Assembly: GCA_037176905.1 (NCBI GenBank)
Contig: JBBBWG010029599.1
Span: forward strand, 8,579-52,229
DNA: 43,651 bases
Direction: 5' to 3'
Source: Azolla pinnata
Taxonomy: Eukaryota; Streptophyta; Polypodiopsida; Salviniales; Salviniaceae
Every line of letters begins with the position of its first letter. Within the stretch, counting starts at the first letter, position 1. The position numbers were made by a program, and so were the translations under genes. The notes beneath the pieces were generated by a model. That model made no database searches. It had not been told where the DNA came from and saw only the letters and a program-made list of their open reading frames with translations. Positions 32,801-42,773 of this stretch are shown here, piece after piece.

Positions 32801-35170
32801 TTGAAAATATTATTATGACCTACAATTGTCAACCAATTTAGATGTTCAAAACTCTTCCAAGAAACTAAGTTTGTTACCTCCATGCAAATGTCCAGGACTA
32901 GTCTCCTTTGCATCAGCATCTGCAGCAGCACTTATCAAGCCTCTAGAGTTCCATCCAAGGGTTTGTAAAATGCGGATCTCTTCTTTCTCCATCTCAGCAG
33001 CAGCTTCTGGATCTTCTTCATGATCATACCCAAGAACATGTAAGAGCCCATGAACCTAGAACCACCAGAAACACAACGTTCAGGCACATTTCATTTATGA
33101 ATAATGGATTGATCGGCACTTAATATCTGGAAATAAATCATACCAAAAGGATTCGAAGCTCGTCCAGCACACTATGGCCTCTTTCCAGTGCTTGTCTCTT
33201 TGCAGTATCCAAAGAAATAATAACATCTCCTAAAAGCAGCTGCATAGGAACAAAACTGTCCATGAATTCTAAGTTAGAAAACCATAATGGATATTAGAGA
33301 CCTTATGTCAGAACCTTACAAGGGATGACACACCAGGTGGTTGATCTTGTGGAAAAGAGAGCACATCAGTTGGTGAATCTTCTCCTCTCCATTCTTTGTT
33401 CAGATTATGAATATACGCATCATCACATATAACTAACGATAGCTCGGTTGTCTCACTTGGCTCTAGATCCTCCAGACCCTCTACTGCTAGTTTCACCGCA
33501 AGTGGACCATCATTTTCAAGCTGCTCAAGTAAAGTCTGTACAAAATTCACAAGGCAATATTCCTTTATCATTCCAGAAAGAAAACAACAAAGGTCCGTCT
33601 AAGATAAGAGAAAAAATTATCCCAAGCTCCACAAACGTGAGATAATCAGGCCGTAATGAGATTTGGACTTCTCCGTAAGACTACTTCAATTTTTAAGGCA
33701 GCATAAACCCCTTTCTTGTTCGTCACTAGCTACAATCTGTAGGTTGTTTGTGTGCTATCATAGTAGACACCATAACTTTACTTGGTGATTCAGTAGCCCA
33801 AAAGCAAGTTGGCGGTGATGCAGGGCACATGTAACACATCTCAAAGAACGACAGGTTCATCTCAAAGAACACATCACCCACACATGAAGCTCGAGGGTCG
33901 GAAAAAGGGTTGAGGAGCTAGGTTTCCCAATATTTAAAATAGACTTGTCATAAGTCATGTGTACAGTAACACCGCTATCTACTAGCCACTCATCAATGGT
34001 TGAGGTAGTTGCCCAACCAAAATATGGCTAAGTGTGTCAAGCCTCCAGTTGGTAGGTAGTGGCCATTGACGCAAAATGTCGCTAAGTGCATGTTAAAAAA
34101 ATCTCCAGAATTTGTTGTATGCAATCTGCCTGAGAACTAATTCTGTCTTTTCTGAGGACTACAAGCCTACCTCAACATTAATATAAATTAGATTTCAGTT
34201 TTCAATTGAAGATGCAAATGATCCAATTTGAATCTTCTCTTTTGCATCAAGTTTGAAATATGCATGTAATACTAGCTTGGAAATATAATATGCAATTTCC
34301 CAAAATCGAATAAACAAAAGGAAAGGCCAAATATTAAGCATTGGCGAGCAGTAAAATGAACGTTTTAGCTACCTCAACAGCACTTTGAGATGCGTTACGC
34401 ATTGGTGAGCAGTAAAATAAACATTTAGCTACCTCAATAGCACTTTGAGATTGGGTCTATTTATGTTAGATATTTCTTCGTTGTTCTGAAACTGTGTAAG
34501 AGATTACAGACAAATAATGCATGGAATAGACGCATGCACGCACCTCTATCTCGGGGTTCATGTCGAGTGAGTCCTCGAGAATGACAGGAACACTGAATAC
34601 AGAATCCTTGTGCTGCTTCTTACCATCATCGCTGCCAGATAGGTTCCGCTCCTTGGTGAATTGCTTCTTCTTCTTCTCTGTAGAGTGAGAAGGTGCAGAG
34701 GAACCACCACCGGCGGTGGCACGAGCTGAAGTTGAACGGCCCTTCCTTGGCGATCCGAAAGACGACGAGGACGAGGAAGACGACGGCAGCGGTGATGAAG
34801 ATGAATGCGTCGAAGCATATCTCTGTGAGAGGTAATGGAAAGAAGGAAAGAATCCATGCGCTTTGATTGGGAAGAGGAAGGCGTGGCTCCTCCGGATCGA
34901 GGTAGAAGAGGAGGACGACGACGACGAAGACGAGGCCGACGCCGACGGAGACGAAGACGATGATGCTGATGTCGATACTGATGCCAAAGGCGAAGGCGAA
35001 GCTAACGACGACGATGACGACGGAGACGCCGACGAAGAGGAGAGCGAGGAAGAGAGGAGGCGAAGGGCGGAGGATGCGGTAGAAGGAGAAGCGGAAGGGG
35101 AAGAGGACGAGGGGGAAGGAGAAGGGTGGGGATGGCGATGGATGAGCAAGGAACGCGCCGCCATCGCCAT
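29849..35170 (-). CDS. YbeY endoribonuclease fused to a Cof-type HAD phosphatase, probably chloroplast
   Basis: Minus strand, twelve exons: 35170-34544, 33535-33320, 33239-33144, 33055-32878, 32096-32025, 31947-31847, 31768-31676, 31564-31493, 30844-30725, 30640-30590, 30356-30168 and 30019-29849. All phases agree, giving 661 aa. Residues 1 to about 185 are Ser-rich with scattered Arg, fitting a plastid transit peptide plus linker. The YbeY domain (about 200-350) has [19 protein letters not shown] and the zinc motif [11 protein letters not shown] (His315, His319, His325). The HAD domain has CDMDGTLL (Asp394, Asp396), IIATGK, Lys588 in TSKGNG and GDGENDIEM (Asp611, Asp615). This is the plant YbeY-HAD architecture (Arabidopsis At2g25870), in which YbeY acts in chloroplast rRNA processing; the HAD activity is not well defined. 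Exons 8 and 10 end at GC donors (AAG/GCAAGT and CAG/GCATGT). Length is slightly above the family because of the Ser-rich N-terminus. Confidence 0.93.
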
Positions 35171-35199
35171 TCTTCTGCGCTTCCTTCTCCTTCGCGTTT

Positions 35200-35395
35200 C
35201 TGTTCTTTCTTCTTCTTCCTCCTTCTTCTTCTTCTTCTTTCTTCTTCTTCTTCTTTCTTCTTTCTTCTTCGTATTTTTTGTTTGGTTCTTGTCTCTGTGT
35301 GTGGCTGCCGAATTTCCGTTTTTATGCCCCTCTTTTTTATTAATGCTTTTTCTTCTTCTTCTTCTTCTTCTTCTTCTTCTTCTTCTTCTTCTCTA
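35200..35395. repeat. TTC/CTT microsatellite tracts in the YbeY-HAD leader
   Basis: Two interrupted TTC runs (35203-35272 and 35349-35394) flank a short non-repetitive piece. On the gene's strand they are GAA-rich and lie in the 5' leader. GAA-rich leaders recur at several genes in this window. Confidence 0.85.
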
Positions 35396-35602
35396 AACTC
35401 CAGAGTTTTTGCCAGAATTTCTTCCCTGTTTTCTTTGCCAGAATTTCTTCCCTGTTTTCTCTGTCTCCTGTGTGTGGCTCCTGAGTTTTTGCCCTGAGTT
35501 CTTATTCCTGCCTCTGTGTGTGGCTCCCAGAGCTTTGCCAGAATTCCCTTGCGCAAAAGATTTTCTCCAGCTTACGTAATCTCGTCGAATCGCATACATA
35601 TA

Positions 35603-35610
35603 TTTATATA
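35603..35610 (-). promoter_or_regulatory. Candidate TATA box of the YbeY-HAD gene
   Basis: TATATAAA on the minus strand, within an AT-rich stretch, about 430 bases upstream of the ATG. If used, the leader would be long and would include the GAA repeats and the GCCAGAATTTCTTCCCTGTT duplication at about 35410-35460. Support is position and sequence only. Confidence 0.3.
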
Positions 35611-35619
35611 TATCCCCGA

Positions 35620-36436
35620 ACGGAATCGGCCGAAAGTATCGTGCTCAATCAAATGAAGGCAATCGATCTCTTAATGATCCAAACTGTATTGAAAGCAGCG
35701 CTCGAAAGCTCGGACCCAAACGCCAGCGGGAAACGACACGGCCAGAAAAGGCCCGAACTGAATCATAGAAGACAGCCCGGAAGACCGGACCGAAGTCATG
35801 GACCGCGGCCGAGAGAGTCTTGACCCAAACAAACAGATCGGCCCAGAATTGGTATATACCAAGTCGAAACCGCCGAAGACAGTCGAACGAACGGCTTGCA
35901 ATCGGGAAATCCAAGTGCAATCGAATGGCCGCAACATTGGGGCCAAAGAGATCGCGTGAGAAAGGAAGCAACTTGACGATTAACGACGCAGCTATGTGTA
36001 TACATAATACTACGGGGAGGGACGGGCTTTTTTTTTATGAAGCTCGAGGGAAGAGGGTCATCGCTGCAGAAACTCGATGACGAGTGTAGCCCGTTCCATC
36101 AGCGTTTGAGGATTCACGCATCGAACACAACCAACAGGAAGACGCGATGACTTGACCAAGGAAACCAAAGTACAAAGCGAGGAGCACTGGTCTTCTTATA
36201 ACATGGTTTAAGGGTCATAGCGGCAGCCTAACGCGCCCGCTCTCAAACATAACCGATATCACTCTATATATCTCTACATTGTCCAATCTTCTTCTTCTTC
36301 TTCTCCTTCTAAGATCCAAACTCTTGATTAAGTGGTGCCTACATACACCACCATTCTTTATACCCAAGCCTCATAGGTATAATGTACACATGCAACGATG
36401 TCGACGACGGCGACGAAGCGAGATGTGTTTATCTGA
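35620..36436. other. Spacer between YbeY-HAD promoter and EIN3-like 3' end
   Basis: No convincing gene. Short overlapping ORFs on both strands lack family motifs. The right part (36250-36436) should hold the 3' UTR of the minus-strand EIN3-like gene and has a small CTT run (36289-36310). Confidence 0.4.
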
Positions 36437-39019
36437 TCAGGACCCAAAGAACCAGACAAAGTCTTCGTAGGAGGGAAGGCTACTGAGCTCTCCTTCAAAG
36501 GAGGCAGGGGGGTGGTTGTTATCCATGCCGAGGCCGTACTCGGAAGCGAAATCAAAGAGATCGTGAGGTCCCAAGTGATGATGATGAGGAGGGGGCGCAT
36601 CGAGCGATTTACCGTTGTCGTCGTCGTAGGCCGACAATCCAGCGGCGTTCAGCAACAAAATCCTCGCAGCATTCGCATCTCGAGCGTACGCTTGTTCTGC
36701 ATCATCATCATCATCATCATCATCATCACAAGGGGCGACGACATCCTCCGCGGTGAGTGCTCGAGCATCGATCGTTGCGTCCACGGCAGGTCCACGATGG
36801 GCATCATCATCATCATCATCATCATCATCATTGGCTCGGAGCTGGGAACACTGCTCGGCGGGAGGGCGATGTTCTTCGGGTGCCGCGAACTGGGTCTGGG
36901 TCTGCGATGAACTCCCAACGCCGGGCGGGTTCCACGCATCCGTGGCGTAAGACCACAGCGAGAATTTCGCGGAAGCATCGTTTGGCATGGCATCATCCAG
37001 CTTCTTTCTCTTCCTTCTGTTGTTAGTCGCGCCCCCCACCACAGAAGGCTCCAACAAGCCTGCAGACTCCGGCATCGGCCCTGGAGAGCGGATCGGCGCT
37101 CGAGAGTGGAGCGATGATGCTCGAAGGGGCTCCTGGAAGCCGATAGATGCTCGGCACTGGAGCGGGCGCATCGGCATGGGAGTGCCGATGGGCGCCGGAG
37201 AGCAGATCGATGCCAGACTGTGGTGGTGGATCGGTTCTCGAGTGTGAACAAGAGGAGGAGGAGGAGGAGGAGGAGGCGCCGTTGCCTGAGAGTGGATCAA
37301 CGATGCTGCCGAAACGTGGAACAACGGCATCCGAGGCTGCGGCGCAAGCGCGTGGGACGGAATCGGGATCTCGTAGCAGAGGGGGATCATCTGGGCGGCG
37401 GCGTGAGCGAGAAGAGCGGGGGACGGAGAACGAGTCATCGGGAGCACCGGAGGAGGAGCTACTATTATCTCAGTCGGCAGAGGCGCGAAGCCTCTCAGAT
37501 TCGGATCGGTGGCGGAGGAGGAGGGAAGGGCCGTGTCGCGATCCTGGACAAGCACAGAGCCAGTGTGAAACGTCGACGCGTCGTCCGAGCCACCACCAAG
37601 CCAGCACTCGACAGTATCCTCGGTCGTGACCACACTGCTGCCACCGCCGACATTGTTGTTGTTGTTGTTGCTATGGTTGTTGTGGTTATTGTTGTTGTGG
37701 TTGTGGTTATTGTTGTTGTTGTTGTGGTTGTGGTTATTGTTGTTGTTGTGGTTGTGATTGTTACTGTTGTTGCAGTTGTTGCTGCTGCTCTCCGGGAGGA
37801 GGCGCAGAAGCGCCTCCTCGCGGCTCAGCAGCGACATCCACGTCGCGTTCTCGCGCGCCGTCATCTTGTCCTGCAGGCACTTCGACTGGCGGACGACTGC
37901 GCGGATGCGGGCAACATCGGGAAGCATGTGCTTGATGATGGCCATGAGAACGCCGACCTTCCACGACTTCTTCAGATCGTGGGGCTTCCGGTAAGGGGGC
38001 GGGGAGCCCCCAGGCAGGCCAGCATCTGCCCACCAGGGCTCGTCGCCCGAGGGCCACCAGGGAGGAGCCAAGCCCTTCTCGAGCGGGAATCTCCTCTGCG
38101 GGGGCTTGCAGTGCGGCATCAGCGCCGACAGCAGAGACCCGAGCGTGGTGTCCTGAAGGTCCCGGAGCGAGCTCGGCGCCGCAGAAACAGCACCAGCGGA
38201 TCGCGCCGGATCGCCCTCGCTTTCACACCTCCCCCGCCCGTGCTCCGTTTCATACCTCGCGATCTCCGCGGGCCCCACGCGGTCGAACCTCACCTTCTCC
38301 TTCCACCACGCGCGCAGGTTGTCCGATGCCCCCGTCACCGGCTTCCCCTTCTCGGGGACGATTCCGTACACGAATCCCTGCGCGTTGCACACCTCCATCA
38401 TCTTGAGCATGTACTTCAGGATCCCATCCTGCGCCCTCGACATCTTCTTCCGCATCGCCTGCTCCCGCGGCGCCTGGCCCTCCGCCGCCGTTCCCGATTT
38501 CGGATTCTTCTTCTTCTTCTTCTGCATCTGCATCTGCATCTGCATCTCCATCTCCTTCTGATTCCGATTCTGATTCTGATTCTGCTTCTGATTCCGATTT
38601 CGATTCCGATTCCGATTCCTCCCGTCTTCTGCTACTGCGCCTGCTCCTTCGTCGCTCTTCGACTTCTGCTGCTTCTCTCTCAGGCATTTGAGCCGGATCC
38701 GATCCCTCCAAATGCGCTTCGTCAGCTCCTCGATGTCTTCCTCCTCCTCCTCCTCCTCCTCCTCCTCCTCCTCCAATTCTTCATCTTCGCCTTCTTCGCC
38801 TTCTTCTTTGCCGTCTTCGTCGATCTCGTCGACGACGTCCTCCGTCGACCCCTCCTCCTCGATGCCCGAATCGAAGATTCCCCCGTGAGATCCTCCATCC
38901 CTGCCCTCTCCGAAGATTCCATGCTGGCTCGATCCCCCGTCCATGCCCTCTTCTTCTTCTGCTTCCATCCCCGAATCGAAGGTTCCATACTGGTTCAATC
39001 TTCCGTCCATGCTTATCAT
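36437..39019 (-). CDS. EIN3/EIL-type transcription factor
   Basis: Intronless, minus strand, 860 aa from ATG 39019; ATG 39007 (MDGRL) is an alternative start. An acidic N-terminus (Glu run 84-94) precedes the EIN3 DNA-binding domain. The domain begins [20 protein letters not shown] (about 98-118) and continues with [111 protein letters not shown] and [20 protein letters not shown] (to about 400). These match plant EIN3/EIL proteins, which bind EBS/TEIL sites and mediate ethylene (or, for EIL3/SLIM1, sulfur) responses in the nucleus. The basic regions are separated by a low-complexity insertion (Asn/Arg/Gln, then Met/Gln, about 120-182). An Asn/His run follows the domain (about 413-462), with two Asp9 runs and a His4 near the C-terminus. 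It ends EDFVWFFGS. Single-exon structure is usual for the family. Confidence 0.94.
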   Translation of the reverse strand: MISMDGRLNQYGTFDSGMEAEEEEGMDGGSSQHGIFGEGRDGGSHGGIFDSGIEEEGSTEDVVDEIDEDGKEEGEEGEDEELEEEEEEEEEEEEDIEELTKRIWRDRIRLKCLREKQQKSKSDEGAGAVAEDGRNRNRNRNRNQKQNQNQNRNQKEMEMQMQMQMQKKKKKNPKSGTAAEGQAPREQAMRKKMSRAQDGILKYMLKMMEVCNAQGFVYGIVPEKGKPVTGASDNLRAWWKEKVRFDRVGPAEIARYETEHGRGRCESEGDPARSAGAVSAAPSSLRDLQDTTLGSLLSALMPHCKPPQRRFPLEKGLAPPWWPSGDEPWWADAGLPGGSPPPYRKPHDLKKSWKVGVLMAIIKHMLPDVARIRAVVRQSKCLQDKMTARENATWMSLLSREEALLRLLPESSSNNCNNSNNHNHNNNNNHNHNNNNNNHNHNNNNHNNHSNNNNNNVGGGSSVVTTEDTVECWLGGGSDDASTFHTGSVLVQDRDTALPSSSATDPNLRGFAPLPTEIIVAPPPVLPMTRSPSPALLAHAAAQMIPLCYEIPIPSHALAPQPRMPLFHVSAASLIHSQATAPPPPPPPPLVHTREPIHHHSLASICSPAPIGTPMPMRPLQCRASIGFQEPLRASSLHSRAPIRSPGPMPESAGLLEPSVVGGATNNRRKRKKLDDAMPNDASAKFSLWSYATDAWNPPGVGSSSQTQTQFAAPEEHRPPAEQCSQLRANDDDDDDDDDAHRGPAVDATIDARALTAEDVVAPCDDDDDDDDDAEQAYARDANAARILLLNAAGLSAYDDDNGKSLDAPPPHHHHLGPHDLFDFASEYGLGMDNNHPPASFEGELSSLPSYEDFVWFFGS

Positions 39020-39105
39020 CACGACGGTATCGATGATCTCATCATCCAGAGGGGACAGATGCGATCAGCGCCGAGTGGTCGACGAGGATTCGTTTTCTTC
39101 TGTTT

Positions 39106-39628
39106 CTGCTAAGAAGCCATCCATCCATTCATTCCACATCAACAATCCATGCAAAGATCGGTTGAAGGTCCCTGATCCATCCTTTTACATTCTGCTAGCA
39201 CTGCCGATCCATGGATCTCTTCCCTGATCAGACCAGCGCACTGCGGTTGACACGAGTCGGAATAATCCGATCCATGGGAAGAAGAAGGAACGGAACTGCG
39301 GATGAAAATGTTTGATGGTGGGGATGGCGATGGTGGAAAAGGCCCTAGAAGAAGAAGGAGGAGGAGGAGAAGACGAAGAAGGAGAAATCTCTTCAAGCAG
39401 AAAACCTTGAAGAAGAGGATGAAGCCAGAAAGAAACCCTAGAAAGAGGGAAATCAGAAGGGAGCAGCAGAAGGGGGTGGAAAAGCAGACGGATTGGAAGC
39501 AATCCAGAAGCACAGCAGGAGAAGAAGAAACGTGGTAGGAAGAGAGAACAACAGACGAAAAACCTGGTCAGAAGGATGAAGTTCCCGACAAGACGAGAGG
39601 TAGAAAGAGAGATTTAGGGTTTCCGTAC
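39106..39628 (-). other. Candidate 5' UTR intron of the EIN3-like gene
   Basis: On the minus strand CACAG/GTACGG (donor at 39628) and TTCTTAGCAG (acceptor at 39106) could bound an intron that ends about 90 bases before the start codon. Some EIN3 genes have leader introns. AAACCCTAAATC, a telo-box-like element, lies just inside the donor (about 39612-39623). Other acceptors are possible, and there is no transcript evidence. Confidence 0.3.
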
Positions 39629-39739
39629 CTGTGCGAAACGCGAAGGTCTTCCACACGGCGAGCTCCTGCTGCGTCGCTTCGCTTGGCCTCGCCTGCGTGG
39701 ATCGATCCTAGGGTTTGGGAAGGACAGGCGTCGGGCGAG

Positions 39740-39777
39740 AAATTGGTGATGACGATGGCGATGGTGAAGAAGAAGAA

Positions 39778-39824
<47 letters not shown>

Positions 39825-39836
39825 AGAAGAAACAGA
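39740..39836. repeat. GAA/AAG microsatellite
   Basis: A long AAG/GAA run (mostly 39765-39834) follows a short GATGGCGATGG segment. It is upstream of the EIN3-like gene and has open frames in both directions, which are repeat artefacts. Confidence 0.9.
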
Positions 39837-39869
39837 GAAAGTATCGGAATCCCAAAGAGAGCTTGAAAT

Positions 39870-40190
39870 ACACAGAGTTTGCAAAGGTTTCATGGCGTTG
39901 ACTTTTGGGAATCTCACGAGAGAGCTCTTGCAAAGGTTTCATTGCGTTGACTTTTGGGTTTCCTTTGTGAAAGGCAAATCCAGAGAGAGAGAGAGAGAGA
40001 GGAGAATCTGGTGAAATCGTGGCGGGGAATCTGGAGAGAGCGAGGAGAATCTGTGGTGAAATCGTGGCCACATAATCTTCCCTTATAGTTTTTAATCCCC
40101 CCCCCCCCGTTCGATTCGCTGCTGACAGACTGGCTTCTCCTCCGATTCGCTGCTGACAAAAATTGGCTTCTCTGGAGGAGAAGATGATTG
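39870..40190. repeat. Cluster of three short direct duplications
   Basis: TGCAAAGGTTTCAT-GCGTTGACTTTTGGG occurs at about 39879-39910 and 39930-39960. GAGAATCTG(TG)GTGAAATCGTGG occurs at about 40003 and 40041. CGATTCGCTGCTGACA occurs at about 40112 and 40143. A C11 tract (about 40098-40108) lies among them. Repeated local duplication has built this upstream region. Confidence 0.8.
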
Positions 40191-40524
40191 AGAAGAAGAG
40201 TCGGAAGAAGAAGAAGGAGAAGAAGGAGATGCAGCGGCCGCAATTCGTAGCTTCCGTCATCGTGCTTCTCTGGTAACAGCAGGCGAAAACAAAATCGCGG
40301 CAGTCTGAATGTCTCGATCCCAGACACGGAAGACAATGGCATAGAAGGGCATGCAAGAAGGCAGGGATATCTCCTGACGTCTTCCGAGCAGGCCCGGATT
40401 TCAGACGGAAGATTGCACTAATGATGGTGTATTGTGCAAAAATGGCTTGACGAAACAGCTGTTTTTGTGCACGTATGCAAACAGAGACAGAGACATAGAG
40501 CTGTAGCTGCAGACACAGAGAGAG

Positions 40525-40528
<4 letters not shown>

Positions 40529-40562
<34 letters not shown>
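40529..40562. repeat. TG dinucleotide microsatellite
   Basis: Seventeen TG repeats preceded by an AG run (40517-40528). A second AG run is at 40701-40728. No coding role. Confidence 0.95.
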
Positions 40563-40564
<2 letters not shown>

Positions 40565-40785
40565 CGTGCGGGGTATTAGCGAGAAGAAACATCCGCGGAA
40601 AAGTTATGGATTTCTCGCATTAAGGCACGAATGGGTATCTCCGATTTTCTATTGACACCATTGTCATGTCGAAGAGAGCGCGAGAGCATCTTTGTATGCG
40701 AGAGAGAAAGAGAGAGAGAGAGAGAGAGCCAAAGAAACAAGGGCATACAGATCTCCTGGTCTACCTTATGCCTAGTTCTTGGAGT

Positions 40786-40793
40786 TATTTATA
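40786..40793 (-). promoter_or_regulatory. Candidate TATA box on the minus strand
   Basis: TATAAATA on the minus strand is a near-perfect plant TATA box. It lies upstream of the EIN3-like gene with AG/TG repeats downstream. Using it would imply a leader of more than 1 kb, which could be spliced. Support is sequence only. Confidence 0.25.
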
Positions 40794-40799
40794 AGCTTA

Positions 40800-42330
40800 G
40801 GGATTAGGATTTAGGCGCCATTAATGTAAATTGATGGCGTCTGTTACATGAGAAGAGACGTAAACATAGTAATTAGGTGAAGAGAACCTTCAAAGAATTA
40901 ACGGTTGCCCATCTCATCTCTCTTTGGTCATGGATTTCATAATTGAATTCTGCTGGCTCAAACATCTTCCGATGAAAAGCAATTTAGATATTGGCGTGCA
41001 AATTAGGTTTTGTCAGCATGCAGATTATACCCCCCCCCCCAATCCTGACAAGGTATTACACGAAAGGAGCGTTTTTGGACAACATATTAATTTACCTTCT
41101 TGGAGTGCATCGGCACATGTTGAACAAGCGTACAATCTCTTCTAGGATGTAAGTCATGATTTAAAGGCATTGCTGGCCATGCAACTAAACTATACTTACG
41201 AGTTAGTGCGAAATTAGTTGCTCTTAATTCATGAAAGTGTAAAAGATGTAGAAATTGATTATGAGATTTACGATAAAGAGCTTTATATGTATTCTAACAT
41301 TTGAGACACCTTTAGGAAAGACTAACTGATATCGTGACGTAGCTCATTAAACAAAGATTTAGTTGATTCTTCTGAATTGTGTTATATCGCCATAGAAATC
41401 CAGAGAGTCAAAAGTTTACTCAATGCGTTATTCAGTTAGGAATCATACAAGCTGATGATTTGGTTAACAACGTCTGTCTGACATTCGACGACCCAAATGT
41501 TGTTTATTCATCTCCCACAGCCACGCTTTTGCGAGCGCCCTGGAAAAGCTTCCAAGACATTGATCGTGGTCAGGGTTTGGAATAGATACAAATACATTGA
41601 AATGTCATCGACAAAATACTTAAAAGAAAGACAGTTTCGGACTCCCGAACGCGTAACGCAGATTTAGATTTGCCAGTGTCCCATTAATGAGATCGGAGCA
41701 ACGAAACAGATGAGGAAAGAAGCTCCTGACGATTTTCGAGGTCACGTGGTGCCAGCAACGAGATAGAGCTTTTCCTGGAGACGAAAGGCCGTATTCATAG
41801 CATTGTACGTTTCGAAAACGACAAAAAAAACCTAGGAAGGGCTTAACTCCGTGTTTCAGAATCGAAGCAAAAACGGGTGCACGAGCTGCAAATGCGTTTT
41901 GATTTAGCTCCCGGATTCCGTCGACCAGCCTTGAAGACACCGAACTGGCTATTCAGAACCTCGAGGCACCGTTATTTGCTCGATCATGTTTCACAAACAC
42001 AACCCTAAATATACAGAATCTATTATGGTAACACATGGCACACCTTTGGAACAATATGTCTCATCCGATCCGAAGCACGACATTCAAATGGCAGGTTCTT
42101 GCAGCTCGGCTTGACATGGCTACAAAATCGTAGCCGATTTGTCTCGATGGCCTCGTTTCTTACCTACATATGGTTCTTATTGTCGCCATCTCTCTCTCTC
42201 TCTGTTTTTTTGCTATCTTCAAGTAAGGTAATTCTGGCTATCGAGGCGACTCTCAAGCAGCTAATCTCATCATCGTCGTTTTTAGCGCCTCAATTGTCGT
42301 AACTACTCTCCTAATTCATCCCGCAATTAT
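40800..42330. other. Intergenic spacer, no recognised gene
   Basis: AT-rich sequence with a C10 tract at about 41031. There are short ORFs on both strands (for example 40924-41145 + and 41940-41620 -), none with a family motif. No RNA gene or transposon ends were seen. Confidence 0.45.
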
Positions 42331-42515
42331 GCTAATTACACCCCTAATTAGATCCATTTCGCTAATTACACCCTTAATTAGATCCACAATGAATGATTGC
42401 AACAATCAGATTGAGTAATTTTTATTTTCACTGCTCTTGTTTTTGTGATGGTATGTAACATTTTGAGGGGTATTCATGGAAAACAGGATTTTGAGGGGTA
42501 TTCATGGAAAACAGG
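42331..42515. repeat. Two small tandem duplications
   Basis: A 30-bp unit beginning GCTAATTACACCC is duplicated at 42331-42360 and 42361-42390. A perfect 28-bp unit beginning ATTTTGAGGGGTATTCATGG is duplicated at 42460-42487 and 42488-42515. Perfect identity of the second pair suggests a recent event. Confidence 0.92.
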
Positions 42516-42639
42516 GGAAAACTGTACAAATTTTGTTTTCTTTCATTTTGTTCATGTACAGGCCTGTCTCGTTTCATCCGATCAAGGGCTATGGCGGGCA
42601 AGGTTCCAAGGCGTTCCCCACTCATCACAGTCGATGCCC

Positions 42640-42734
42640 CTGCCCATTCTCCCATCCGGTAAGATATGCTTATACCCTTCCACTTTCATTCATGCCATGG
42701 GTGATAGCAAGGGTGGTAGTGGTGGTGATGATGG

Positions 42735-42773
<39 letters not shown>

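Noticed and set aside
37220..39112. 630-codon plus-strand ORF opposite the EIN3-like gene
   Set aside because: Antisense shadow; its Val, Leu and His runs mirror Asn, Glu and Met/Gln repeats of the real gene on the minus strand.
39568..40356. 262-codon minus-strand ORF
   Set aside because: It includes a Phe run from the AAG microsatellite and local duplications. No domain was seen.
40506..40592. CRISPR-like or phased repeat at the TG run
   Set aside because: Simple dinucleotide microsatellite; no spacers, and a eukaryotic context.
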